From: Candidatus Mycoplasma liparidae
GTDB lineage: Bacteria > Bacillota_I > Bacilli_A > Mycoplasmatales > Mycoplasmoidaceae
Assembly: GCA_009884515.1 (NCBI GenBank)
Contig: RHHX01000002.1
Coordinates: 124,001-188,000 of the forward strand
Reading direction: 5' to 3'
DNA length: 64,000 bases
Positions within the stretch are counted from its first letter, which is position 1. Each line of letters opens with the position of its first letter. Below, in pieces: positions 44,118 to 56,000 of this stretch. The notes beneath the pieces were generated by a model. It was given only the letters and a program-made list of their open reading frames with translations. It made no database searches and had not been told where the DNA came from. The position numbers were made by a program, and so were the translations under genes.

Positions 44118-46355
44118 ATGAAGAATAATGTAAACCTTTTAAAAAAATTTGAAGATGTTCAAGATTGAGTATTTAAAATGCAAAAAGAAGAAAGTAAAAT
44201 TATATATAGAGGTCAAGGTAATTGTAAATGAAAATTAAACTCTACATTTAATAGAGATGAATTCAAAAAAAAAATTAGGAATAAAGAAAACAATTCATTA
44301 GTTGATTTTAAATATTTAATAGAATATTCAGAAAAAAAGATTAGTTTTTTAAAGAATGAACTAGGTAAAAACATTGATAATTTTTCTCTATTCGGAAAAA
44401 TGCAACACTATGGGAAACCTACACCGTTAATAGATTTCACAGAAGATGTTTTAATTGCATTATGATTTGCTGCATCACATTTTTCTAAAAATCAAGAAGA
44501 CAATAAAAAAAATATAAAAATTTTTTATAAAAAAATAAATAAAACAGAAGAATTTAAATCAGAAGTTAAAATTGAGGATATTAAATTCCAGGGATTATTT
44601 TTTTTTAAGTTTAAAACAAATCAAAAATTCGGAAGGTCAATGGTTCAAAAATCTGTTTTTGTTTTTGATACATTGAATTTAAATGATAAATTTAATTCTA
44701 TTGAAATAAAAGCGAATTTAAAAATAAAAATAATTAAATGATTAGATCGCTTAGGAATAAATATTAATTATTTATTCCCTGATGAAGAAGGTGTTTTTCA
44801 AAGTTTTGATTTCCTTTCTCATGAAAAATATTTTTTTGATGGAATAAAAGAATCATATGAAAATAATAAAAAAGCTGCAGAAAAATTTAAAATAGCGACA
44901 GAAATAAAACCTGATTTTACAGAAGCTTATTATAATTGAGGGGTTTCTTTAGATAAATTGAGTAGAGATCAAGAAGCTACAGAAAAATATAAAATAGCAA
45001 TAGAAATAAAACCTGATTTTGCAGAAGCTTATTATAATTGAGGAATTTCTTTAGATAAATTGGGCAAAGATGAAGAAGCTGTAGAAAAATATAAGATAGC
45101 GACAGAAATGAAATCTGGTTTTGCAGAAGCTTTTGTGGGTTGAGGATTTTCTTTAGCTAAATTAGGAAAAGATGAAGAAGCTGCAGAAAAATATAAGATA
45201 GCGACAGAAATGAAATCTGATTTTATAGCTTATTATAATTGGGGAATTTCTTTAGGTAAATTAGGCAAAGATGAAGAATCTATAGAAAAATTTAAAATAG
45301 CAATAGAAATGAAATCTAATTTTGCTGAAGCTTATTATAATTGAGGAATTTCTTTAGGTAAATTAGGCAGAGATGAAGAATCTATAGAAAAATTTAAAAT
45401 AGCAATAGAAATAAAATCTGATTTTTCAAGAGCTCATTATAATTGAGGGGTTTCTTTAGATAAATTGAGTAGAGATCAAGAAGCTGCAGAAAAATATAAA
45501 ATAGCAACAGAAATAAAACCTGATTTTACAGAAGCTTATTATAATTGAGGAATTTCTTTAGATAAATTGGGCAAAGATGAAGAAGCTGTAGAAAAATATA
45601 AGATAGCGACAGAAATGAAATCTGATTTTGCAGAAGCTTTTGTGGGTTGAGGAGTTTCTTTAGCTAAATTAGGAAAAGATGAAGAATCTATAGAGAAATT
45701 TAAAATAGCAATAGAAATAAAATCTGATTTTGCAGAAGCTTACTATAGTTGAGGAATTTCTTTAGATAAATTGGGCAGAGATGAAGAAGCTGTAGAAAAA
45801 TATAAGATAGCGACAGAAATAAAATCTGATTTTGCAGAAGCTTTTGTAGGTTGAGGAGTTTCTTTAGGTAAATTAGGCAGAGATGAAGAAGTTGCAAAAA
45901 AATATAAAATAGCGACAGAAATAAAACTTGATTTTGAAAAAGCTTATTATAATTGAGGAATTTATTTAGATAAATTGGGTAGAGATCAAGAAGCTGCAGA
46001 AAAATATAAAATAGCAACAGAAATAAAACCTGATTTTGCAAAAGCTTTTTTAGGTTGAGGTTTTTCTTTATATAAATTGGGCAAAGATGAAGAAGCTATA
46101 GAGAAATTTAAAATAGTAACAGAAATAAAACCTCATTTTGCAGATGCTTTTGTGTGTTGAGGAATTTCTTTAGATAAATTAGGTAGAGATCAAGAAGCTA
46201 CAGAAAAATATAAAATAGCAACAGAAATAAAACCTGATTTTGCAGAAGCTTATTATAATTGAGGAATTTCTTTAGATAAATTGGGCAAAGATGAACAAGC
46301 TATAGAGAAATTTAAAATAGCAAAAGAAATAAAATTCAAATCAAAAATAAAATAG
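44118..46355 (+). CDS. FRG-domain protein with 14 tandem TPRs
   Basis: 745 residues. Start chosen at ATG 44118, eight bases after GGGGAGA. FRG domain (1-260): IIYRGQGNCKWKLNSTF with YRGQ at 30-33, and LFGKMQHYGKPTPLIDFTED. The C-terminal part is about 14 tetratricopeptide repeats of 34 residues, such as EAAEKYKIATEIKPDFAEAY and YNWGISLDKLGKDE; one unit (KSDFIAYYNWG) lacks one residue. The repeats are strikingly alike. FRG proteins are frequent in phage-defence neighbourhoods but poorly characterised. A homologue lies at 61419-62774. Confidence 0.85.
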
Positions 46356-47095
46356 TATTTTATTAGACTGATTTCAAAACCTATATAATCTAAATAAAAT
46401 TGATTTTAAATATGAATTCTCTGAAAGTTATAGTTAAAAATCATAATGAATTAGAATTATTATTGATTTAATAATCTTTATCTTCTGAATTTCTAATATT
46501 TCTTGATTTTTTACAATAATAGATTTTTTATTATTATTTCTTTTTGAGGTTTTTGTTTTTTAAATCTTTTGAGCTTCATTCACTATTAATCATCCTTCAG
46601 CTTCATCATCATTATCAATATTAGTTATATCTTGACCCATCTTTTTTTAATTTTCTTCTATTCTTTGGAGATTTTGGATCATAATCATAATTATTAAAAA
46701 TCATCTATATTGATCATAATATTTTCTTCAACTATTGGATGTAATATTTTTTATTTTATTATTGATGTTAATTATATTTAATAAAACTTTAAGGAATTTA
46801 AAAATTATTTTACGAGTTAATTCATCTTCTTTATTCTCTTTAAATTTAGATGTTTCTATAATAACTTTAACACTTGATTCAGAAGTAATGTTTTCTTTAA
46901 GGAAATTTTCTATTTTTATAATTTAATTCTTTCATTAAATCTTTATGGATAAAATTAGCACTTTCTATTTTCTTATTTTAGGTTTATCTGATCTAAGATT
47001 TCGAATAGCAATACCAGTTCTTTTTAAACCTAAATCAATTTATTATTATATTTATCTTAAATTAATCTATTTAATAAACTTTACTGCCGTACCAT
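46356..47095. other. Decayed region
   Basis: Short minus-strand coding-like scraps, for example ENITSESSVKVIIETSKFKE near 46900-46830, with stops on all frames. No recognisable gene or RNA. Confidence 0.35.
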
Positions 47096-47258
47096 ATCTT
47101 TATTATTTATAGCATCCATTTTATTTCATTTTCTTTTAATTCATTTTGAAAAACATTATATTCGTGTTCTAAATCTTCAATAAATTTTTTACAAGGTCTT
47201 ATAAAATCATTATCATCAGGTTCTATTAATATTTTATATTTTGATAATTGTTCTCTCA
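47096..47258 (-). pseudogene. KAP N-terminal scrap (third copy)
   Basis: ATG 47258 MREQLSKYKILIEPDDNDFI, then CKKFIEDLEHEYNVFQNEL, similar residue by residue to the start of the KAP gene at 43354 (MREPLEKYKIIIESEDIDLI). It ends by about 47096 without Walker A. It proves a third KAP copy next to the CRISPR locus. Confidence 0.75.
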
Positions 47259-47812
47259 TAATATTTCCTTATTTATATAATTCACTATATAAATTATATT
47301 TTAAAAAATAAAGTAAATATAAAAATCACTATTTGATATAATTATTATTAATAAAATACTATAAATAATCACTTTATAAAAAAAATTGACTTAAATTTCT
47401 CTGTTAATGATGAAGTTAAATAGTTTTAAGAATATGGTAATGATAATCAATGAAATTTGACTAAGAATAGTAAAAATACACAAGAAGTTATTTTCTTAAT
47501 TTTCTATAGTTCAATATATAAATTATAGATATTATCTTACATAATATTTAATAAGTAAATTAATTATTTTTGTTAATGTTTCAGCTATTTGTTTATATTT
47601 AATTGATAAAGTGATTTTAATAAATTATTATTCTTAAAATCTAAAAGTAAAAAATTCTTATCTTTACTAGGATCTTGAATTGTTCTTCCATAACTATTTC
47701 GCTTTATAATATCTTGATTAATTTTTGCTAGTAATATATTAGTAATTTCTCATTAAAATAAAATAAATTAGTTGGCATCATTTATTATTTATTTTAATTT
47801 TCTAAAATACTA
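47259..47812. other. Intergenic region before the CRISPR locus
   Basis: A minus-strand scrap (NILLAKINQDIIKRNSYGRT, PSKDKNFLLLDFKNNNLL) lies at about 47590-47755; otherwise noncoding. Confidence 0.35.
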
Positions 47813-47815
47813 CTA

Positions 47816-47950
47816 TATAATAATAGTAGTTAGAATCTAATAGTTTGGATTCTAACAAAAATTTTTAGCTTGATTAAGAATCTGAAAAATTAAAAATAAG
47901 GGTTTATCCCGTAAGTGCCTATCTGAAATATGATGGGTTTTTTTTATTTA
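47816..47950 (+). ncRNA. Predicted tracrRNA of the type II CRISPR system
   Basis: A TATAAT (47816-47821) precedes a hairpin gttagaatc...gattctaac (47829-47856). The anti-repeat follows: ttttagcttgattaagaatc at 47863-47882 continuing ctga pairs fully with the 3' two thirds of the CRISPR repeat. After a three-base bulge, attaaaaat (47889-47897) pairs with the repeat's 5' end gtttttaat. Downstream come a short ggg/ccc nexus-like hairpin (aagggtttatcccg) and a final cctatc...gatggg hairpin with eight Ts. This duplex plus bulge, nexus and terminator is what a Cas9 tracrRNA should look like. It lies upstream of cas1, 10 kb from cas9. Confidence 0.85.
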
Positions 47951-48016
47951 ATATTTTAGTATGTTTTTCATTTTTTTAGAAAGAGCTATAATGAAAAAAT
48001 GAGAGGATAAGCTGTA

Positions 48017-48910
48017 ATGGGTTGAAAAATAATAGATATTGAAAGGGAATGTTATTTAAAAATTTTTTTTGATAATTTAATCGTTATTAGAGATAAAAAA
48101 ATATCAATTCCAATTGCTGATATTGACACTATTATTATTTCCAATAATAGAATAAATATTTCTATTAATTTATTGAATGAATTATGTAGTAAAGGTGTTA
48201 ATGTAATTTTTTGTGATAATAAATTCGTTCCAAGATCATGTGTAGTAGGATTTAATGTAAAAAAGCAAAGTCATAAAATTTTCTTAAATCAATTAAAATG
48301 AACAGATGATTTTAAATTTGAATGTTGAAAAATTATTTTAATAAAAAAGATTTTAAATCAGATAAATTTATTAAAGAAATATGGTCTAGAAACTAATAAT
48401 TGAGAAAACATTTTAGAATTTAAAGATATAGTTAATGATAATACAGAAAGTCAAGTTGCTAATTTATTTTTCCATAGTTTATATGGTAAAGAATTTAATA
48501 GAGACTTAGATTGTGAAATTAATTACATTTTAAATTATGGTTATACTATTTTGACATCAATGGTAACTAGAAGTATTATTAAAAAAGGGTTGAACCAACA
48601 CATCTCTTTTTTTCACGGAAGTGAATATTCACAATTTCCTTTGGCTTATGACATCGTTGAACCATTTAGAATTATTGTTGATTTTTTTGTTAAGGAATTA
48701 TTTGATAAAGAATATATCAGTATGAAAGACAAGTTTTTATCAAAGCAACTTAAAGAATGCTTTTTAGATTACTTAGCTAACTTTAAAATTAAGATTGATG
48801 ATAAATACCAATATTTAAATAATGCTGTTGATACTTATGTAGATTGAATCATTAAAGATGAATTAAATTTACATGACTTCAAAATAAACTTAGATGGAGA
48901 AATTATATAA
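48017..48910 (+). CDS. cas1: CRISPR integrase Cas1 (type II)
   Basis: 297 residues; starts MGWKIIDIE, the usual type II Cas1 N-terminus, with GAGAGGAT about 10 bases upstream. Metal-site regions are visible: NTESQVANLFF (glutamate) and ISFFHGSEYSQFPLAYDIVE with histidine, aspartate and EPFR. With Cas2 it inserts new spacers at the leader-side repeat. It ends two bases before the cas2 ATG. Confidence 0.93.
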
Positions 48911-48911
48911 A

Positions 48912-49241
48912 ATGAGGAGCACATATACATATATGAGAATATTATTATTTTACGATTTACCCTTTGATAATAAAGCTGATACTAAGGAATATACAAAATT
49001 CCGTAATAACCTTTTAAAACTTGGTTATACATTAATTCAATACTCGATATATTCAAGAGTAGTTCAAACTAAATCAATGGTTGAACAACATATTACTAAA
49101 GTAAAGAAAGTCTTACCAATCAACGGATCTGTTAGGGCTATTGTCTTAACAGAAAGACAATATAATGATATGTATATTTTACGTGGAGAAATTTTAGATA
49201 ATGAAATTGTTAATGATTGTAAAAGATATCGGAAAGTATAA
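48912..49241 (+). CDS. cas2: CRISPR adaptation protein Cas2
   Basis: 109 residues. Start chosen at ATG 48912 (MRSTYTYMRILLFYDLPFDN), because type II Cas2 proteins begin with a short extension before YMRILVFFDLP; an inner ATG at 48933 is possible. Contains YSIYSRVVQ and VRAIVLTERQYNDM. It overlaps nothing and is three bases before the next gene. Confidence 0.92.
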   Translation: MRSTYTYMRILLFYDLPFDNKADTKEYTKFRNNLLKLGYTLIQYSIYSRVVQTKSMVEQHITKVKKVLPINGSVRAIVLTERQYNDMYILRGEILDNEIVNDCKRYRKV

Positions 49242-49244
49242 AAT

Positions 49245-49967
49245 ATGAATAAAATAAATTTCAGTTATTTTAATGAAGATGAACTTGAAGTTATTATTGA
49301 AAAATCAAAAATTAAAACAATAGATTATGCAACTACTATTTCATTTAACTATTTGGATAATTATTATAATTTTGATTATCTTGGTGTAAAAATAATGAAA
49401 CATGTTAATACAAACAAGTTAATAAGATTATTATTAAATGATGATGAAATAGATAGTAATATATCAATTAATAATTATCGTATTAAGAACAAAGATATTA
49501 TAATCATTTCTCCATTTACTAAAATTAATGATATTTTATCATCTAGAACAAATGGTAATTTACATAATTTCTTAAAAGATGAAAAAGTTATTGATAGTAA
49601 TTCAATTATCGAAAAAAGTATTACTGATGAATTTAATAAATTTACTAAGATTGAACAATTAACTGAACTCAACTTATCAAAAATAGATTTAATTAATTAT
49701 GTAGATATAAATGATAATTTCGTTTCTGAAAAAAATATAAAATTAATATTAGAAATATTAAAAAATACAACTAGTAAGAAACTTATCATTTTTAATGATG
49801 TTGAATATATTAAAATATCAGAACTTGATCAATACATTTCATTTTTTAATTTTTTGTATGTTATTAATGAATATGAAGAATATTATAAAAATTTAATTGA
49901 CTATAAATATTTTTTAATATTCGTTAAAAATAGCTTAATGTATGATCTTTTTTCTAAAAATAAATAG
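49245..49967 (+). CDS. csn2: Csn2-like protein (type II-A adaptation)
   Basis: 240 residues, in the place of csn2 after cas2 and before the leader. The C-terminal half reads KLIIFNDVEYIKISELDQYI and FLYVINEYEEYYKNL, compatible with the Csn2 fold, which has poorly conserved sequence. Csn2 rings bind DNA ends during spacer capture. Assignment is mainly by position; the subtype II-A call follows from it. Confidence 0.7.
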   Translation: MNKINFSYFNEDELEVIIEKSKIKTIDYATTISFNYLDNYYNFDYLGVKIMKHVNTNKLIRLLLNDDEIDSNISINNYRIKNKDIIIISPFTKINDILSSRTNGNLHNFLKDEKVIDSNSIIEKSITDEFNKFTKIEQLTELNLSKIDLINYVDINDNFVSEKNIKLILEILKNTTSKKLIIFNDVEYIKISELDQYISFFNFLYVINEYEEYYKNLIDYKYFLIFVKNSLMYDLFSKNK

Positions 49968-50039
49968 ATTATTTATGGTAAAATTAAAGTAGTTTAGCTT
50001 GTATTTTGAAAAAGAAAAATTAAAAATTTCCGATTTTGG
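49968..50039 (+). promoter_or_regulatory. CRISPR leader
   Basis: 72 AT-rich bases between the csn2 stop and the first repeat. The sequence tagtttagcttgta near 49990 resembles part of the anti-repeat. Leader-side location of cas1-cas2-csn2 and the repeat's GTTTT-to-AAAC direction agree on transcription to the right. Confidence 0.65.
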
Positions 50040-53000
50040 GTTTTTAATAAGTCAGATTCTTAATCAAGCTAAAACTAATAAAATGGAAAAATTAATAGGG
50101 TATGAGTTTTTAATAAGTCAGATTCTTAATCAAGCTAAAACTAATACAGCATTTGGGTTAGCAATAGAATAGTTTTTAATAAGTCAGATTCTTAATCAAG
50201 CTAAAACGTATATGGAATAATATCTAAACCAACCCCAGTTTTTAATAAGTCAGATTCTTAATCAAGCTAAAACATCTGACCAACAGCTTTCTTCATTCCG
50301 CTGTTTTTAATAAGTCAGATTCTTAATCAAGCTAAAACACAAGGTAATGCGATAGACATGTTGAATCGGTTTTTAATAAGTCAGATTCTTAATCAAGCTA
50401 AAACAATACACTTACTTTAACTGGCGAGGGTGAAGTTTTTAATAAGTCAGATTCTTAATCAAGCTAAAACTCCCTTGATATATAAGAACTCATTGCGTCA
50501 GTTTTTAATAAGTCAGATTCTTAATCAAGCTAAAACAAAGTTTTGGGTTATGAACAAGAATCAATAGTTTTTAATAAGTCAGATTCTTAATCAAGCTAAA
50601 ACTTAACAACTATTTTATCAGTAATGCCCTATGTTTTTAATAAGTCAGATTCTTAATCAAGCTAAAACTTTTAAATAAAAAACATAAGTGTCCGATAGTT
50701 TTTAATAAGTCAGATTCTTAATCAAGCTAAAACTTACATTTAATAGTACCATAACCGTGTACGGTTTTTAATAAGTCAGATTCTTAATCAAGCTAAAACA
50801 TATCGTAGATATCCCCAGGTAAAGCCTCGGTTTTTAATAAGTCAGATTCTTAATCAAGCTAAAACATAAAAGAATAATCTCTTACTTAATAGCCTGTTTT
50901 TAATAAGTCAGATTCTTAATCAAGCTAAAACAAAGCAGAAATAGGTTTATTAGTTATTTTAGTTTTTAATAAGTCAGATTCTTAATCAAGCTAAAACACT
51001 AAACAAAAATTAAAATACTTCGCTGCTGTTTTTAATAAGTCAGATTCTTAATCAAGCTAAAACTTTGATATAAGAAATATTGAGGGTTTGTATGTTTTTA
51101 ATAAGTCAGATTCTTAATCAAGCTAAAACTAATGATATTACTTTATTAACAAGTGAAATGTTTTTAATAAGTCAGATTCTTAATCAAGCTAAAACTGTTA
51201 AGTTTTCAATGGTATAAAACATATAGTTTTTAATAAGTCAGATTCTTAATCAAGCTAAAACCTTAACTAAGTTTTGAAAACCAATCACCCCGTTTTTAAT
51301 AAGTCAGATTCTTAATCAAGCTAAAACTAAATCATTATAACCAGATTCACTTGCATAGTTTTTAATAAGTCAGATTCTTAATCAAGCTAAAACTTTAATT
51401 TATTTTTATCAATTTGTGGATTAGTTTTTAATAAGTCAGATTCTTAATCAAGCTAAAACGAACCAGTTGAGACACAGCAACTCCAGCAAGTTTTTAATAA
51501 GTCAGATTCTTAATCAAGCTAAAACATTGAAACTCATTGATTAAAGTCTTTAACGGTTTTTAATAAGTCAGATTCTTAATCAAGCTAAAACTTTGAAGTT
51601 GCAGGAAGTCCTAAACCGATTGTTTTTAATAAGTCAGATTCTTAATCAAGCTAAAACGATAATCGCTCTTGACGATAATATTGAATCGTTTTTAATAAGT
51701 CAGATTCTTAATCAAGCTAAAACTAAAACTTTTAGTTTCATTTGTTGCATAACGTTTTTAATAAGTCAGATTCTTAATCAAGCTAAAACTGAATAGACTT
51801 TTATTAGAGTCAAAATGTCGTTTTTAATAAGTCAGATTCTTAATCAAGCTAAAACACAGCAAATAATAATAACCTAACCCCCACTGTTTTTAATAAGTCA
51901 GATTCTTAATCAAGCTAAAACGTACCCTCACCAAAACCTAATTTTCCTGTAGTTTTTAATAAGTCAGATTCTTAATCAAGCTAAAACAAACCTCAAATAT
52001 GATAAGTATGTTGTTCAGTTTTTAATAAGTCAGATTCTTAATCAAGCTAAAACAAAACAATAAATTTATTCCATATGATTACAGTTTTTAATAAGTCAGA
52101 TTCTTAATCAAGCTAAAACAATTAGCAACGTTGTTCAAAACTCTTCAAGTTTTTAATAAGTCAGATTCTTAATCAAGCTAAAACTGTATTAGCCGAAATA
52201 TCAGCAATTCATAGTTTTTAATAAGTCAGATTCTTAATCAAGCTAAAACTCCCTTGATATATAAGCACTCATTGCATCAGTTTTTAATAAGTCAGATTCT
52301 TAATCAAGCTAAAACTTTTGAGTGTCGTGAATACTTAACTCTTTTGTTTTTAATAAGTCAGATTCTTAATCAAGCTAAAACGAAAGTGATTTAAATATTG
52401 CTGTTAAAGCGTTTTTAATAAGTCAGATTCTTAATCAAGCTAAAACTTAGAAGTTGCTGGAAGTCCTAAGCCAATTGTTTTTAATAAGTCAGATTCTTAA
52501 TCAAGCTAAAACGTTATCTGTCTTTAGGTGTTGAGTCGTCTGGTTTTTAATAAGTCAGATTCTTAATCAAGCTAAAACTCCATCTGTGCCTCAGTTAACT
52601 TAGACACTGTTTTTAATAAGTCAGATTCTTAATCAAGCTAAAACTTAAATTCTACATATGATGGTCATATATCGTTTTTAATAAGTCAGATTCTTAATCA
52701 AGCTAAAACAACTAACAATTATTGGTATGCTTGTACCTTGTTTTTAATAAGTCAGATTCTTAATCAAGCTAAAACTTATATTGCTAACATACATATTAAG
52801 ACATTGTTTTTAATAAGTCAGATTCTTAATCAAGCTAAAACTACATATAATTACAGATAAATTTAAACATAGTTTTTAATAAGTCAGATTCTTAATCAAG
52901 CTAAAACATATCAAAAATATCACCAGGCAAAGCGTCTGTTTTTAATAAGTCAGATTCTTAATCAAGCTAAAACATTTCAATATCCCAATAATGACCAATC

Positions 53001-56000
53001 GTTGTTTTTAATAAGTCAGATTCTTAATCAAGCTAAAACTATTCAAGCATTTCCATAGTTTGAGTTCCTGTTTTTAATAAGTCAGATTCTTAATCAAGCT
53101 AAAACATTAGCACCTTGTTAATTATGTCTTTAGTGGTTTTTAATAAGTCAGATTCTTAATCAAGCTAAAACTAATATTGATTCCGATATTTATTTCATCA
53201 AGTTTTTAATAAGTCAGATTCTTAATCAAGCTAAAACTCACTACCACCAATCATAATATTGTTAGTAGTTTTTAATAAGTCAGATTCTTAATCAAGCTAA
53301 AACCTAGTTCATTAACTAGTATTAATCAATCTCGTTTTTAATAAGTCAGATTCTTAATCAAGCTAAAACTAATGGACTCTTTAATAGAGGTGTGCGATTG
53401 TTTTTAATAAGTCAGATTCTTAATCAAGCTAAAACAATAATTCTGCATATATAATAATGTTGACTGTTTTTAATAAGTCAGATTCTTAATCAAGCTAAAA
53501 CTTATTTTAGTCATCATATCTATGTTCTTTTGTTTTTAATAAGTCAGATTCTTAATCAAGCTAAAACTTAAACTCTTTGTATATACTTTATGTTGTTGTT
53601 TTTAATAAGTCAGATTCTTAATCAAGCTAAAACTTATAAATGATATTATTTCGTATACATCGCGTTTTTAATAAGTCAGATTCTTAATCAAGCTAAAACA
53701 AATCAATGTCGACAAAAGCCAGCTTAATAGTTTTTAATAAGTCAGATTCTTAATCAAGCTAAAACAGGTTTCGTTAATGTTCCTAATACTATGTAGTTTT
53801 TAATAAGTCAGATTCTTAATCAAGCTAAAACTTAATGGATTACATTTTAACTAATGGGTACGTTTTTAATAAGTCAGATTCTTAATCAAGCTAAAACTTT
53901 GAAAATATGAAACCAAGTCAGCAAGTTGTTTTTAATAAGTCAGATTCTTAATCAAGCTAAAACACTAGATGCTTTAGTTATTACCTCTTTAACGTTTTTA
54001 ATAAGTCAGATTCTTAATCAAGCTAAAACCCACGCATTGAATTATTACAATCGCCTTCGGTTTTTAATAAGTCAGATTCTTAATCAAGCTAAAACATATT
54101 TATTGCTCTTTAACATTATCAGGAAGTTTTTAATAAGTCAGATTCTTAATCAAGCTAAAACATGTAACACTTAACGAATTTAAAGGATTTCGTTTTTAAT
54201 AAGTCAGATTCTTAATCAAGCTAAAACTTAAATGATTTAATACATGCAATGTCATATGTTTTTAATAAGTCAGATTCTTAATCAAGCTAAAACGAGATGA
54301 AAAACAAATAATGCATTGAGTTCGTTTTTAATAAGTCAGATTCTTAATCAAGCTAAAACAATGGTAATTCAACTATTATTAATAGTCTTGTTTTTAATAA
54401 GTCAGATTCTTAATCAAGCTAAAACTAATGCATCATTCATTAACCAACTCCACAAGTTTTTAATAAGTCAGATTCTTAATCAAGCTAAAACCTTGTATTT
54501 TAGCATCATCAGGCACCTTCAGTTTTTAATAAGTCAGATTCTTAATCAAGCTAAAACGTGTTTAATGAAATTGTTCCCTGAGGTCCAGTTTTTAATAAGT
54601 CAGATTCTTAATCAAGCTAAAACATAATGTAATTACTGCAACTGGGACTGGTGGTTTTTAATAAGTCAGATTCTTAATCAAGCTAAAACGAGTAATATTA
54701 ACATATATATAACTAATTAGTTTTTAATAAGTCAGATTCTTAATCAAGCTAAAACAAAACAAATGAGTATTAAAATTTATGATATGTTTTTAATAAGTCA
54801 GATTCTTAATCAAGCTAAAACATATTTATTGCTCTTTAACATTATCAGGAAGTTTTTAATAAGTCAGATTCTTAATCAAGCTAAAACTATAATTTTCGTG
54901 CAGAATATTCCGAGATAGTTTTTAATAAGTCAGATTCTTAATCAAGCTAAAACAAAGTCCTTAATAAATTCATAATACCAATAGTTTTTAATAAGTCAGA
55001 TTCTTAATCAAGCTAAAACAAGGTGATAGAATGGCTGTTAGAAGAATCAGTTTTTAATAAGTCAGATTCTTAATCAAGCTAAAACGCATTGACTCCTGTG
55101 ATACTTTGTTTAACCGTTTTTAATAAGTCAGATTCTTAATCAAGCTAAAACAAAACTTCATTTTAATAACTCAATCTTTCTGTTTTTAATAAGTCAGATT
55201 CTTAATCAAGCTAAAACAAACATCTAAAAGTTATGTTGATAATGCTTGTTTTTAATAAGTCAGATTCTTAATCAAGCTAAAACTAAATTTATGTTGTGGA
55301 ACTTTTCTCATGTGTTTTTAATAAGTCAGATTCTTAATCAAGCTAAAACTATATTTATATATATATCACCAAATAGCTAGTTTTTAATAAGTCAGATTCT
55401 TAATCAAGCTAAAACAGGTTTCGTTAATGTTCCCAATACTATGTAGTTTTTAATAAGTCAGATTCTTAATCAAGCTAAAACAAATCAATCAGTTTTTTTA
55501 AATGCTTGTTTGTTTTTAATAAGTCAGATTCTTAATCAAGCTAAAACTAACAACAGTCGGCATAAAAGCATTTTTAAGTTTTTAATAAGTCAGATTCTTA
55601 ATCAAGCTAAAACTTTTAAGAACTCTAAGTCTAGAGTGTAATTGTTTTTAATAAGTCAGATTCTTAATCAAGCTAAAACAGCGGTATAAATTGCACCAAC
55701 ACTTGATTTGTTTTTAATAAGTCAGATTCTTAATCAAGCTAAAACAACTCATATCACTTTTGCATATATGATCATGTTTTTAATAAGTCAGATTCTTAAT
55801 CAAGCTGAAACATGTCTTGTAATTGATAATTTGTATAATCGTTTTTAATAAGTCAGATTCTTAATCAAGCTAAAACCTAATTTGGCCTCTATCGAATAAA
55901 GGTCTTGTTTTTAATAAGTCAGATTCTTAATCAAGCTAAAACAAAGGGCTATTATAAACACTCCTGTAACTAGTTTTTAATAAGTCAGATTCTTAATCAA

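Noticed and set aside
45700..46041. Minus-strand frame with repeated LFYIFLQLL
   Set aside because: Complement of the tandem TPR codons at 44118-46355.
51593..54627. Open frames made of FLISQILNQAKT units
   Set aside because: They are translations of the CRISPR repeat in one frame; no start signals and the array explains them.
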